Shown piece by piece: positions 1 to 8,393 of a DNA stretch of 64,000 bases (its first letter is position 1; each line of letters opens with the position of its first letter). The stretch is from Janthinobacterium sp051380875. Lineage in GTDB: Bacteria; Pseudomonadota; Gammaproteobacteria; Burkholderiales; Burkholderiaceae_D. Under the pieces are notes generated by a model. That model was given only the letters and a program-made list of their open reading frames with translations, made no database searches and was not told the origin of the DNA. A program made the translations under genes and the position numbers. Location of the stretch: contig NZ_JBNYXW010000007.1 in NCBI RefSeq assembly GCF_051380875.1, positions 1-64,000 on the forward strand, written 5' to 3'.

Positions 1-97
1 GTTGGTCCCACCCCTTCCCATCCCGAACAGGACCGTGAAACAACTTTGCGCCGATGATAGTGCTGCAACCAGTGTGAAAGTAGGTTATCGTCAGGCT
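1..97 (+). rRNA. rrf: 5S ribosomal RNA, 3' part (5' end outside window)
   Basis: The sequence carries the conserved 5S core: a CCCATCCCGAAC segment near the start, then GCCGATGATAGTG, and it closes with the 3' strand of helix I ending in CAGGCT near position 97. Compared with a usual length of about 115 nt, roughly the first 17-20 nt are missing before position 1, so this is a window-edge truncation and not a broken gene. It is presumably the last gene of an rrn operon lying to the left. A strong terminator follows about 40 nt downstream. Confidence 0.95.
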
Positions 98-139
98 TGT
101 TATTTGGAGAAATAGCCACGGCTGTTTTTCCTTGAGAAA

Positions 140-169
140 AACCCAACCAGAAATGGTTGGGTTTTTTTT
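140..169 (+). terminator. Intrinsic terminator of the rRNA operon
   Basis: A perfect 10-bp stem (140-149 with 154-163) with a GAAA tetraloop is followed by a run of eight T. It lies just after the 5S rRNA and is oriented to stop plus-strand rRNA transcription. Confidence 0.9.
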
Positions 170-204
170 CGTCTGGTGATTTGAATTTCACGGCATAAGG
201 ACGT

Positions 205-230
205 AAAAAAAGGCATCGCGTAGCGATGCC
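205..230 (-). terminator. Intrinsic terminator of the pagL-like gene
   Basis: An 8-bp GC-rich stem (212-219 with 223-230, loop of three) is followed on the minus strand by seven T (205-211). It begins about 22 nt after the stop codon of the minus-strand gene at 252-824. Confidence 0.85.
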
Positions 231-251
231 TTTGTCATTGCATCAAGCCAA

Positions 252-824
252 TTAAAAGTGATAAGCGACTTTGACATTCATATAATTGACGCCACTGTTC
301 GGTTTCTTGTAGCCACCGTTCGAGAAATGCTGGATCTTGGCAGCGACTTCCCATTTATTATTGAAGATGTAGCCTACGCCGATATGGTCGCCGAACTGGA
401 AATGGGTCGACAGGCGATTATCGTCGTTATCATACAGTTTCGACAGCATGTGCACGCCGATCCCGGCTTCCGCATAAAAACCCAGCCTATTGGTATTTTC
501 AAAGCGGAATACGGGCGTAAGGCCCAGATCCCACAGTCTTTGATGCTGGCCAGGGACATTGCGATAGCTTTTGCCATCCCAGCCACCAATGCTTGCATCC
601 CAGTAACCACTCAGTTGGGTGCCATTCGATACAAACCAGGCCTTATCCCAGTTCGAAGTCACGCCAGCGCGTACCATTTGCACTTTCACACCCTTGGCAT
701 ATTCACCGTAGACAGAGTCGATCAGTTTGTCGTCGGCAGCAAAGCCGGTATTGGCTGCTATCAGCGCGGTAATGGCGGCGATGGATTTGAGGAGATTCTT
801 CTTGAAGAACATAGAGACTTTCAT
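252..824 (-). CDS. pagL: Lipid A 3-O-deacylase, PagL family (acyloxyacyl hydrolase)
   Basis: An outer-membrane beta-barrel enzyme of 190 aa that is predicted to remove the 3-O-linked acyl chain from lipid A. Residues 1-29 form a signal peptide (KK, hydrophobic core, cleavage after GFA). The mature part has alternating aromatic beta-strands and ends in a C-terminal aromatic residue (YHF), as outer-membrane barrels do. The family catalytic His-x-Ser is visible as QHFSN (H166, S168). At the position where Pseudomonas PagL has its third residue, Glu140, this protein appears by eye to have Asn180, so the triad may be a variant. The frame stays open upstream to 893, but the signal peptide favours ATG 824 or the ATG at 812. 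A terminator follows. Family assignment is confident; activity is inferred. Confidence 0.82.
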   Translation of the reverse strand: MKVSMFFKKNLLKSIAAITALIAANTGFAADDKLIDSVYGEYAKGVKVQMVRAGVTSNWDKAWFVSNGTQLSGYWDASIGGWDGKSYRNVPGQHQRLWDLGLTPVFRFENTNRLGFYAEAGIGVHMLSKLYDNDDNRLSTHFQFGDHIGVGYIFNNKWEVAAKIQHFSNGGYKKPNSGVNYMNVKVAYHF

Positions 825-914
825 CGTAAAATTGACCGACAGGCTATTGTCTTGTTTGCGCAGGCACTTAGCTATGCATGCCGTTCTCGCCACTCGTTGA
901 TCTCAGGGGTTTAA

Positions 915-1817
915 TTGACACTTTCTACAAAAATTGCATTTCTCGGTATCGGCCTGATGGGCAATCCGATGGTCCGGTGCCTGCTACGCGCTGGATATTC
1001 TGTCACAGTTTGGAATCGCACGCACAGCAAGGCGCAAGTGCTGCGTGCGGCAGGCGCACAGCCGGTCATTGCCGTGGCTGAGGCGGTTGGCGGCGCGGAC
1101 GTGATTATCTCGATGCTGGAAGCGGGCCCCATCGTGGCGCAAGTGTTGCAGGAGGCCATGCCAGCCTTGCCTGCTGGCGCAATCTGGATCGACATGAGCT
1201 CCACCAAGCAAGCCGAAGCCCAGCAATTTCATGCCAGCTTGCAAGCGGCTGGCCATGGTTTTGTCGATGCACCCGTGTCGGGCGGCGTCGGCGGGGCGCA
1301 GGCGGGGAGCCTGGCCATCATGGCTGGCGCCAGCGCCGGTGATTATGCCCGGGTCGAAGATATCCTGGCGGCAATGGGCCGGCCAACTCTGGTCGGGCCA
1401 GCTGGCAGTGGCCAGGTCGCCAAGCTGTGCAATCAGTTGATCGTGGGGGCCACGTTGAATATCGTGGCCGAAGCCTTGCTGCTGGCCCAGGCGGCAGGCG
1501 CCGATGCGGCTGCCGTGCGGACGGCGATCCGCGGCGGCTTTGCTGAGAGCAAGGTTTTGGAGGTGCACGGGCAGCGCATGCTGGAACGTAATTTTGTCGC
1601 CGGCGGCCAGGTAAAAAGCCAGATCAAGGATATGCACAATATCCTCGCGGCTGCCGAGGCCGCCCGCGTCACCCTGCCGCTGACACAACTGGTGACGCAG
1701 CGCTATGAAACCATCGCCGCTACCTACCCGACGGCGGATCATGCGGCGGCCTTGCTGGCCTTGGAAGCGTTGAATCCAGGCCAGCGCCTGGGGAACGGCC
1801 CGGACAAGCTGAGTTGA
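915..1817 (+). CDS. NAD(P)-dependent beta-hydroxyacid dehydrogenase (3-hydroxyisobutyrate dehydrogenase family)
   Basis: 300 aa. The N-terminal Rossmann fold shows GxGxMG (LGIGLMGNPM, about residues 11-20), and the beta-hydroxyacid dehydrogenase substrate motif appears as DAPVSGG near residue 117. The catalytic lysine lies in the conserved KLCNQ segment near residue 172, followed by the all-helical C-terminal domain. The family includes 3-hydroxyisobutyrate dehydrogenase and tartronate semialdehyde reductase (GarR/GlxR), and the substrate cannot be fixed from sequence. The start is a TTG with AGGGG about 5 nt upstream (904-910). It is divergent from pagL and converges on the M20 amidohydrolase, so context does not suggest a pathway. 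Confidence 0.85.
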   Translation: MTLSTKIAFLGIGLMGNPMVRCLLRAGYSVTVWNRTHSKAQVLRAAGAQPVIAVAEAVGGADVIISMLEAGPIVAQVLQEAMPALPAGAIWIDMSSTKQAEAQQFHASLQAAGHGFVDAPVSGGVGGAQAGSLAIMAGASAGDYARVEDILAAMGRPTLVGPAGSGQVAKLCNQLIVGATLNIVAEALLLAQAAGADAAAVRTAIRGGFAESKVLEVHGQRMLERNFVAGGQVKSQIKDMHNILAAAEAARVTLPLTQLVTQRYETIAATYPTADHAAALLALEALNPGQRLGNGPDKLS

Positions 1818-1829
1818 TTACAAGCACAG

Positions 1830-3023
1830 TCAAGTGACGGGCAGGCTCGCCTCGGCCAATTTTACCCAGAAACTGGCGCCGATGGGCAACAGCTGGTCAT
1901 TGAAGTCGTAGCTGCCGTTGTGCAAGACGCACGGCCCCAGGCCGTGGCCGCCATCGCGATGTTCGCCATCGCCATTGCCGATGAAGATGTAGCAGCCGGC
2001 TTTTTCTTGCAGGAAAAAGGCAAAATCTTCTGCGCCCATGGTCGGTTCGACATTAGCGTTGACCTTGTCGGCGCCCACCACGCTTTTCATTACCTCGACG
2101 GCAAAGGCCGTTTCCCTGGCGTGATTGACCAGCGGTGGATAGTTGCGCTTGAACTGAAAATCAACTTCGGCGCCAAAGGCGGCGGCCGTATGCACGGCGA
2201 TGTCGCGCATGCGCTCTTCGATCAGGTCCAGCACGGGCGTGCTGAAGGTGCGCACGGTGCCGATGAGGCTGGCATCGTCGGGAATCACGTTGGTGGCGCT
2301 GCCGGCGTGGATTTGCGTGATCGACAGCACGGCCGTATCGAGCGGACTCTTGTTGCGCGTGATGACGCTTTGCCAGCTTTGCGCGATCTGCACGGCCACC
2401 ATCACAGGGTCGATGCCCTTGTGGGGCTGGGCCGCGTGCGCGCCCTTGCCTTTGACGGTGACGTGAAATTCATTGCTGGAAGCCATCATTGGCCCTTCCA
2501 CCACGCTCAGCGTGCCCGTTTCGGCGCCTGGCCAGTTGTGCATGCCGTAAATGGCATCCATGGGAAAACGGGTGAATAAGCCATCTTCGATCATTTCGCG
2601 CGCGCCGGCGCCGCCTTCCTCTGCGGGCTGGAAGACAAGATACACGGTGCCGTCGAAATGGCGGTGCTGCGCCAGATAGTGGGCCGCACCGAGCAGCATG
2701 GCCGTGTGGCCGTCATGGCCGCAGGCGTGCATCTTGCCCGGGTGGCGCGATGCATGCTCGAAAGTATTCATTTCTTGCATGGGCAGGGCATCCATGTCGG
2801 CGCGCAAGCCGATGGCGCGCTTCGAGGTGCCATTCTGGATGATGCCGACCACGCCCGTGCGGCCCAGGCCGCGCACTACGGGGATACCCCATTCGGTCAG
2901 TTTGGCGGCGACAACGTCCGAGGTGCGCTGTTCTTCGTAGCACAGTTCGGGATGCGCGTGCAGGTCGCGGCGGATGCCTTGCAGCTCGGATTGAAACGCC
3001 AATATGGGATCAACTAATTTCAT
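1830..3023 (-). CDS. M20 family amidohydrolase (hippurate hydrolase-like)
   Basis: A 397-aa zinc peptidase-family amidohydrolase that hydrolyses N-acyl amino acids, in the hippurate/IAA-amino-acid hydrolase group. Metal-binding residues are visible in HACGHDGH (C101, H103) and in QPAEEGG (E135, E136), with a later MHNWP histidine and the dimerisation lid domain in between. The chosen ATG at 3023 has AGGA 8 nt upstream and gives the family's usual HAHPEL start region; 22 further residues are open upstream without support. The divergent neighbour is the molybdopterin oxidoreductase. The exact amide substrate is unknown. Confidence 0.87.
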   Translation of the reverse strand: MKLVDPILAFQSELQGIRRDLHAHPELCYEEQRTSDVVAAKLTEWGIPVVRGLGRTGVVGIIQNGTSKRAIGLRADMDALPMQEMNTFEHASRHPGKMHACGHDGHTAMLLGAAHYLAQHRHFDGTVYLVFQPAEEGGAGAREMIEDGLFTRFPMDAIYGMHNWPGAETGTLSVVEGPMMASSNEFHVTVKGKGAHAAQPHKGIDPVMVAVQIAQSWQSVITRNKSPLDTAVLSITQIHAGSATNVIPDDASLIGTVRTFSTPVLDLIEERMRDIAVHTAAAFGAEVDFQFKRNYPPLVNHARETAFAVEVMKSVVGADKVNANVEPTMGAEDFAFFLQEKAGCYIFIGNGDGEHRDGGHGLGPCVLHNGSYDFNDQLLPIGASFWVKLAEASLPVT

Positions 3024-3228
3024 CGGACTCTCCTGTGGATGCTGGCGCGCAGCCATGTAGGGCGCGCCGGACCGCGCATGTTTGATCAAAAACAGGCGCG
3101 GCTAATAGTGCATTGTAGCCCTTGTTTGCCGGGTAAATCCAGCGCACGGCAGAGCTTGCCTTAGCGCCAACAGCAAGTACGTGGAATGGTTTACAGTATT
3201 GCCTTCCCTCACGTTTTTGGATTGCCCC

Positions 3229-5304
3229 ATGACCACCACCCAAGTGCGCGCCGCCTGCCCGCTCGACTGCCCCGATACCTGCGCCCTCTTGGTCACGGTG
3301 ACCGATGGCGTGGCAACAAACGTCAAGGGCGATCCAGACCATCCCACCACGGCGGGCGTGCTGTGCACCAAGGTCTCGCGCTTCACGGAGCGGACCTACC
3401 ATGCGGAGCGCCTGCTGACTCCGCTGCGCCGTGTGGGCAAGAAGGGCGAAGGCAAGTTCGAGCGCATCAGCTGGGAGGAAGCGCTGGCGGCCATCGCGGC
3501 GCGTTTACAACCCATCGCCGCGCGCGATCCGCAAGCGATCTTGCCGTACAGCTATTGCGGCACCATGGGCCTGGTGCAGGGCGAATCGATGTCGTCGCGT
3601 TTTTTCAACCAGCTGGGCGCTTCCTTGCTGGACCGCACCATCTGCGCCTCGGCCGGCGCTACCGGCTACCGCTACACTGTGGGCGCCAGCATCGGCACGG
3701 ACCTGGAACAGTTTCAGAAGGCCAAGCTGATCATCATATGGGGCGGCAATCCGATCGCCTCGAATTTGCATTTCTGGATGCGCGCCCAGGAGGCCAAGCG
3801 GCACGGTGCCACCCTGATCGCCATCGATCCCTACCGCTCGCTGACGGCCGAGAAATGCCATCAGCACATTGCCTTGCTGCCCGGCACCGATGCGGCCCTG
3901 GCGCTGGGTTTGATGCATGTCATGATCACCGAAGATTGGCTCGATCACGATTACATCGAACGCTACACTGTGGGCTACGACGCGTTGAAACAGCGCGCTC
4001 TGGAATGGCCACCGGAACGCGTGGCCGAGGTGTGCGGCATCACCGCCACGGAAGTGGTGGAACTGGCACGCCTGTACGGCCAAACTTGCCGTAACGGCGA
4101 AGGTGCGGCCATTCGCGCCAACTACGGCGTGCAGCGCGTGCATGGCGGCGGCATGGCCGTGCGCAATATTGCCTGCCTGCCCGCATTGACGGGGGCCTGG
4201 CGCCATGCGGCCGGCGGCATGCAGCTGTCGAGCTCGGGTTCCTTCCCCATCAACCGCAAGGCCTTGCAGCGCCCAGACTTGCTGAAAGGCGCGCCGCGCA
4301 CGATCAACATGAGCACCATCGGCGACGATTTATTGAAAGCAAGCTCACCCGAATTCGGTCCGCAAATCGAAGCCGTGATCGTGTACAACTCGAATCCGCT
4401 GGCGGTCGCGCCCGATTCCTCGAAAGTGGCGCAGGGCTTTGCCCGCGAAGATTTATTTACGGTCGTGCTCGAGCACTTCCAGACCGATACCGTCGATTAC
4501 GCCGACATCGTGCTGCCCGCCACCACGCAGCTGGAACACGTCGATGCGCATGCCACTTACGGCCATTTGTACATGATGGCGAACAACGCGGCCGTGGCGC
4601 CGCTGGGCGAAGCGAAGGCGAATACGGAAATTTTCCGCCTGCTGGCGCAGCACATGGGTTTTGATGATCCTTGCTTCCAGGAAAGCGACGATGCGCTGGC
4701 GGCGCAGGCGTTCGATGCGACGGATGCGCGCGCCGTGCATTTCGACTGGGAATCGCTGAAACGCACGGGCTGGCAAAAGCTGGCCATGCCCGAGGCGCCA
4801 TTTGTCACGGGTGGCTTCCCCACGCCGTCGGGCAAGTGCGAGTTGTATTCGGCCGCCATGGCGCAGGCAGGACTCGATCCCTTGCCCACCTACATTGCGC
4901 CGTATGAATCGCTGGCCAGCAATCCCGCGCTGGCGGCGCGTTATCCGCTGGCCATGATTTCCCCGCCGGCACGCAATTTTCTCAATTCCACTTTTGTGAA
5001 CGTCAAAAGCCTGCGCGCGGCCGAGGGCGAGCCGCACCTGGACATGCATCCCGATGACTGCGCCGCGCGCGGCATTACGGCCGGCGACATGGTGCGCATC
5101 TTCAACGACCGTGGCACCTTTGTCGCCAGGGCCAGGGTGACGGACAAGGCGAGAAAAGGCTTGGTGGTGGGCTTGTCCGTGTGGTGGAAAAAGCTCGCCA
5201 GCGACGGCAAGAACGCCAATGAAGTGACCAGCCAGCGTTTGACGGACATGGGCCGCGCGCCCACCTTTTACGATACGCTGGTCGAAGTGGAAAAGGCGGC
5301 CTAA
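3229..5304 (+). CDS. Molybdopterin-dependent oxidoreductase with N-terminal [4Fe-4S] site
   Basis: 691 aa, DMSO-reductase superfamily (COG0243). The N-terminal cluster motif CxxxCxxxC...C is intact (C10, C14, C18, C46). After it come the bis-MGD binding domains, with GGNP near residue 180 and the C-terminal cofactor-capping domain (SPPARNFLNS and the NDRG region). There is no twin-arginine signal, so a cytoplasmic enzyme is inferred. No electron-transfer subunit lies nearby. The start at 3229 gives the MTTTQVRAACPLDC N-terminus; 16 upstream residues from a GTG at 3181 are unlikely. The gene ends one base before the next one, so the two are probably co-transcribed. Substrate unknown. Confidence 0.85.
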   Translation: MTTTQVRAACPLDCPDTCALLVTVTDGVATNVKGDPDHPTTAGVLCTKVSRFTERTYHAERLLTPLRRVGKKGEGKFERISWEEALAAIAARLQPIAARDPQAILPYSYCGTMGLVQGESMSSRFFNQLGASLLDRTICASAGATGYRYTVGASIGTDLEQFQKAKLIIIWGGNPIASNLHFWMRAQEAKRHGATLIAIDPYRSLTAEKCHQHIALLPGTDAALALGLMHVMITEDWLDHDYIERYTVGYDALKQRALEWPPERVAEVCGITATEVVELARLYGQTCRNGEGAAIRANYGVQRVHGGGMAVRNIACLPALTGAWRHAAGGMQLSSSGSFPINRKALQRPDLLKGAPRTINMSTIGDDLLKASSPEFGPQIEAVIVYNSNPLAVAPDSSKVAQGFAREDLFTVVLEHFQTDTVDYADIVLPATTQLEHVDAHATYGHLYMMANNAAVAPLGEAKANTEIFRLLAQHMGFDDPCFQESDDALAAQAFDATDARAVHFDWESLKRTGWQKLAMPEAPFVTGGFPTPSGKCELYSAAMAQAGLDPLPTYIAPYESLASNPALAARYPLAMISPPARNFLNSTFVNVKSLRAAEGEPHLDMHPDDCAARGITAGDMVRIFNDRGTFVARARVTDKARKGLVVGLSVWWKKLASDGKNANEVTSQRLTDMGRAPTFYDTLVEVEKAA

Positions 5305-5305
5305 G

Positions 5306-6373
5306 GTGGCTCCTTTGGCACCCTTGGCGCGCTGGTCCGTCCGGTTTGCCTTGGGCATCGTGTGCCTGTCGCTGGGCGGCTGTACGCAGTTGCGCTATTA
5401 CACCCAGGCGGCGCAGGGGCAATATGTGCTCTGGTCTGGCGCGCGCCCCATCGATGACTGGATGCAAGACCCGACCACCGAGCCGCGCCTGAAAGCGCGC
5501 CTGCGCAAGGCGCAGGAGATCCGCCGCTTCGCCGTCAGCGAGCTGGACTTGCCCGACAACGGCAGTTACCGGCGTTACGCCGCCTTGCCGCGTCCCTTCG
5601 TGCTGTGGAGCGTGGTAGCCACGCCGGAACTGTCGTTGCAGCCGCTGCAATGGTGTTTCCCCATCGCCGGCTGCGTCAGCTATCGCGGCTATTACAGCAA
5701 GGATGAGGCGCTGGCGTATGCCGCCGAACTGCGCGCGCAGCATTACGACGTGCAGGTGGGCGGCGTGCCCGCCTATTCCACCCTGGGCTGGTTCGATGAT
5801 CCGCTGCTGTCGACCTTTATCAACTACAACGATGCGGAACTGGCGCGCCTGATTTTCCATGAACTGGCGCATCAGGTGGTGTACGTGCCCGGCGATTCGG
5901 CCTTCAACGAATCGTTTGCCGGTGCAGTGGAAGAGGCCGGTGTGCAGCGCTGGCTGGCGAGTGCAGGCAATGACACCATGCGCGCGGCCTATGTCCAGTA
6001 CGCGGCGCGGCGCCAGGATTTCCTGGCCCTGCTGCTGCACTACCGGGGCGAACTGGAAGCCGTGTATGCGAGTGAGGCCAGCGATGCGGACAAGCGTGCG
6101 CGCAAGGCGCAGGTATTTGCGGCATTGCAAGATGCGTATCAGTTGCTCAAGCAAAACTGGGCTGGTTTTGCCGGTTATGACCGCTGGTTCGAGCAGCCAT
6201 TGAGCAATGCGCACCTGGCTTCTGTCGCCACCTACAATGAATTTTTGCCTGCCTTCAAAAAATTGCTGGAAGAAAAAAAGAACTTTCGTGCTTTTTATGC
6301 TGCAGTGCACACAATGTCCCAGATCAAGAAGCCTGAGCGCAGGCGAGCGCTGGAACAATTGTCCAGCCCGTAA
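5306..6373 (+). CDS. Putative aminopeptidase lipoprotein (PF10023-like, HExxH)
   Basis: 355 aa. It has an N-terminal hydrophobic signal with lipobox LGGC (Cys26), so it is a lipoprotein. The gluzincin-type zinc motif HELAH lies at residues 185-189, followed by NESFAGAVEEAG, which supplies a candidate third glutamate ligand. This combination is typical of the proteobacterial 'predicted aminopeptidase' family. The GTG start lies one base after the stop of the molybdopterin gene, which implies translational coupling. Peptidase activity is assumed from the motif; no substrate is known. Confidence 0.78.
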   Translation: MAPLAPLARWSVRFALGIVCLSLGGCTQLRYYTQAAQGQYVLWSGARPIDDWMQDPTTEPRLKARLRKAQEIRRFAVSELDLPDNGSYRRYAALPRPFVLWSVVATPELSLQPLQWCFPIAGCVSYRGYYSKDEALAYAAELRAQHYDVQVGGVPAYSTLGWFDDPLLSTFINYNDAELARLIFHELAHQVVYVPGDSAFNESFAGAVEEAGVQRWLASAGNDTMRAAYVQYAARRQDFLALLLHYRGELEAVYASEASDADKRARKAQVFAALQDAYQLLKQNWAGFAGYDRWFEQPLSNAHLASVATYNEFLPAFKKLLEEKKNFRAFYAAVHTMSQIKKPERRRALEQLSSP

Positions 6374-6650
6374 CCCGTAAAGATTGTGCCGTGCGTCGAG
6401 TCGGGCGATCCTGCAACAGTGGATTTATCATGCTGCAAAGCAGCATAAAAAGCCTTTAGAGTTGCTGCTCGAATACTGTTGAAAGCACTTGCGTGGAAGC
6501 GCGGCGCCCGATAGCATCGCGTTAGTAGCATAGACAAATTGCTCGTTTAAATGCTCAAACTGACTGCAGGACGACAGAATCCACAGCAATGATCTGCGCC
6601 GGCAAGGTGCGCCGGCTCCCCCCACGATTATTCGAGACAAGAGGCACAGG

Positions 6651-8333
6651 ATGGAAAAAATTTGGCTGAAGTCGTATCCTCCCGGCGTACCCGCCGACAT
6701 CGATCCTGATCAATATCGTTCGCTGGTGCATTTGCTGGAGGAAGCGTTTCAAAAGTATGCAGACCGCAATGCCTATGTCTGCATGGACAAATTTCTCACC
6801 TATGCCGAACTCGATACCTATTCGCGCCAGCTGGGTGCCTGGCTGCAAAGCCGCGGCTTGAAAAAAGGCGCCAGAGTCGCCCTGATGATGCCCAACGTGC
6901 TGCAGTATCCGGTGGCCATTGCCGCCGTGCTGCGCGCCGGCTACACGGTGGTCAACGTCAATCCCTTGTATACACCGCGCGAACTCGAGCACCAGCTCAA
7001 CGATTCGGGCAGCGAAGCCATCATCGTGCTGGAAAACTTCGCCCATACGCTCGAACAGGTGCTGGCCAAGACGGCCGTCAAGCACATCATCGTCGCCAGC
7101 ATGGGCGAGATGCTCGGTGGCTTGAAAGGCATGATCGTCAATTTTGTCGTGCGTAACGTCAAGAAGATGGTGCCCGCATATTCCTTGCCGAACGCCATGC
7201 GCTTCAAGCAGGCGCTGGCACTGGGCAGCCGCATGAAACTCACGCCCGTCGAGCTGAACATCCAGGACGCTGCTTTCCTGCAATACACGGGCGGCACCAC
7301 GGGCGTGTCGAAAGGCGCGACCTTGAGCCACCGTAATGTGATCGCCAACGTGCTGCAAAGCGAAACGTGGTCATCGGTGGCGCTCAATCCGAACAGCAAG
7401 GAACAGATGATCATCGTCTGTGCCTTGCCGCTGTACCATATCTTTGCGCTGACGGCGTGCGCGCTGTGGGGCACGCGCATGGGCGCGCTGAATATCTTGA
7501 TCCCGAATCCGCGCGATATCCCGGGCCTGATCAAGGAGCTGGGCAAGTACAAATTCAACTTGTTGCCAGCGGTTAATACACTGTACAACGCACTGGTAAA
7601 CCATCCCGACTTTGCCAAGCTCGACTTCTCGGGCTTGAAAATCGCCAATGGCGGCGGCATGGCGGTGCAGCAAGCCGTCAACGACAAGTGGCTGCAAGTG
7701 ACGGGCGTGTCCATCATCGAAGGCTATGGCTTGTCGGAAACGTCGCCAGTGGCCACCTGCAACCGCGCCGACAGCACGGTGTTCTCCGGCACCATCGGCT
7801 TGCCCGTGCCATCGACCGATATCGCCATCCTCGACGATGACGGCAAGGAAGTGGCGCTGGGCCAAAGGGGCGAAATCGCCATCCGCGGCCCGCAAGTGAT
7901 GACGGGCTACTGGAACCGTCCCGATGAGACGGCCAAGGTCATGACGCCGGACGGCTACTTCAAGTCGGGCGACGTGGGCATCATGGACGAGCGTGGTTAC
8001 GTGACGATTGTCGACCGCAAGAAAGACATGATCCTCGTCTCGGGCTTCAATGTGTATCCGAACGAAGTCGAGGCCGTCATCGCGGCCCATCCGGGCGTGC
8101 TCGAGTGCGCATGCATCGGCGTGCCGGACGAACATTCGGGCGAGGCCGTCAAAGTATTCGTGGTGCGCAGGGACCCGAACCTGACGGCGGAGGTCTTGAT
8201 GGCATATTGCAAGGAACAATTTACAGGCTACAAGCGGCCGAAATACATCGAGTTCCGTGATGAACTGCCGAAGACCAACGTCGGCAAGATTTTGCGTCGC
8301 GCCTTGCGTGACGAGAAGAAGATAGCAGCATAA
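6651..8333 (+). CDS. fadD: Long-chain fatty-acid-CoA ligase (first of two tandem copies)
   Basis: 560 aa, full length for FadD. It activates fatty acids to acyl-CoA through an acyl-adenylate. Adenylate-forming motifs are complete: YTGGTTGVSKGA (P-loop), GYGLSETSP, and the FACS signature region around DRKKDMILVSGFNVYPNEVE, with the C-terminal catalytic Lys in GKILRR. The start is ATG 6651 with GGCACAGG just upstream. A second 560-aa copy follows after 60 bp. The 277-bp region upstream (6374-6650) contains no ORF I can support, only a 7-bp hairpin at 6430-6446. Confidence 0.93.
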   Translation: MEKIWLKSYPPGVPADIDPDQYRSLVHLLEEAFQKYADRNAYVCMDKFLTYAELDTYSRQLGAWLQSRGLKKGARVALMMPNVLQYPVAIAAVLRAGYTVVNVNPLYTPRELEHQLNDSGSEAIIVLENFAHTLEQVLAKTAVKHIIVASMGEMLGGLKGMIVNFVVRNVKKMVPAYSLPNAMRFKQALALGSRMKLTPVELNIQDAAFLQYTGGTTGVSKGATLSHRNVIANVLQSETWSSVALNPNSKEQMIIVCALPLYHIFALTACALWGTRMGALNILIPNPRDIPGLIKELGKYKFNLLPAVNTLYNALVNHPDFAKLDFSGLKIANGGGMAVQQAVNDKWLQVTGVSIIEGYGLSETSPVATCNRADSTVFSGTIGLPVPSTDIAILDDDGKEVALGQRGEIAIRGPQVMTGYWNRPDETAKVMTPDGYFKSGDVGIMDERGYVTIVDRKKDMILVSGFNVYPNEVEAVIAAHPGVLECACIGVPDEHSGEAVKVFVVRRDPNLTAEVLMAYCKEQFTGYKRPKYIEFRDELPKTNVGKILRRALRDEKKIAA

Positions 8334-8393
8334 ACAGTGCCGGGTGCGCGTCAGGCCGCGCCCCCTTTCATACAGATAAAGATGAGGCAATAG

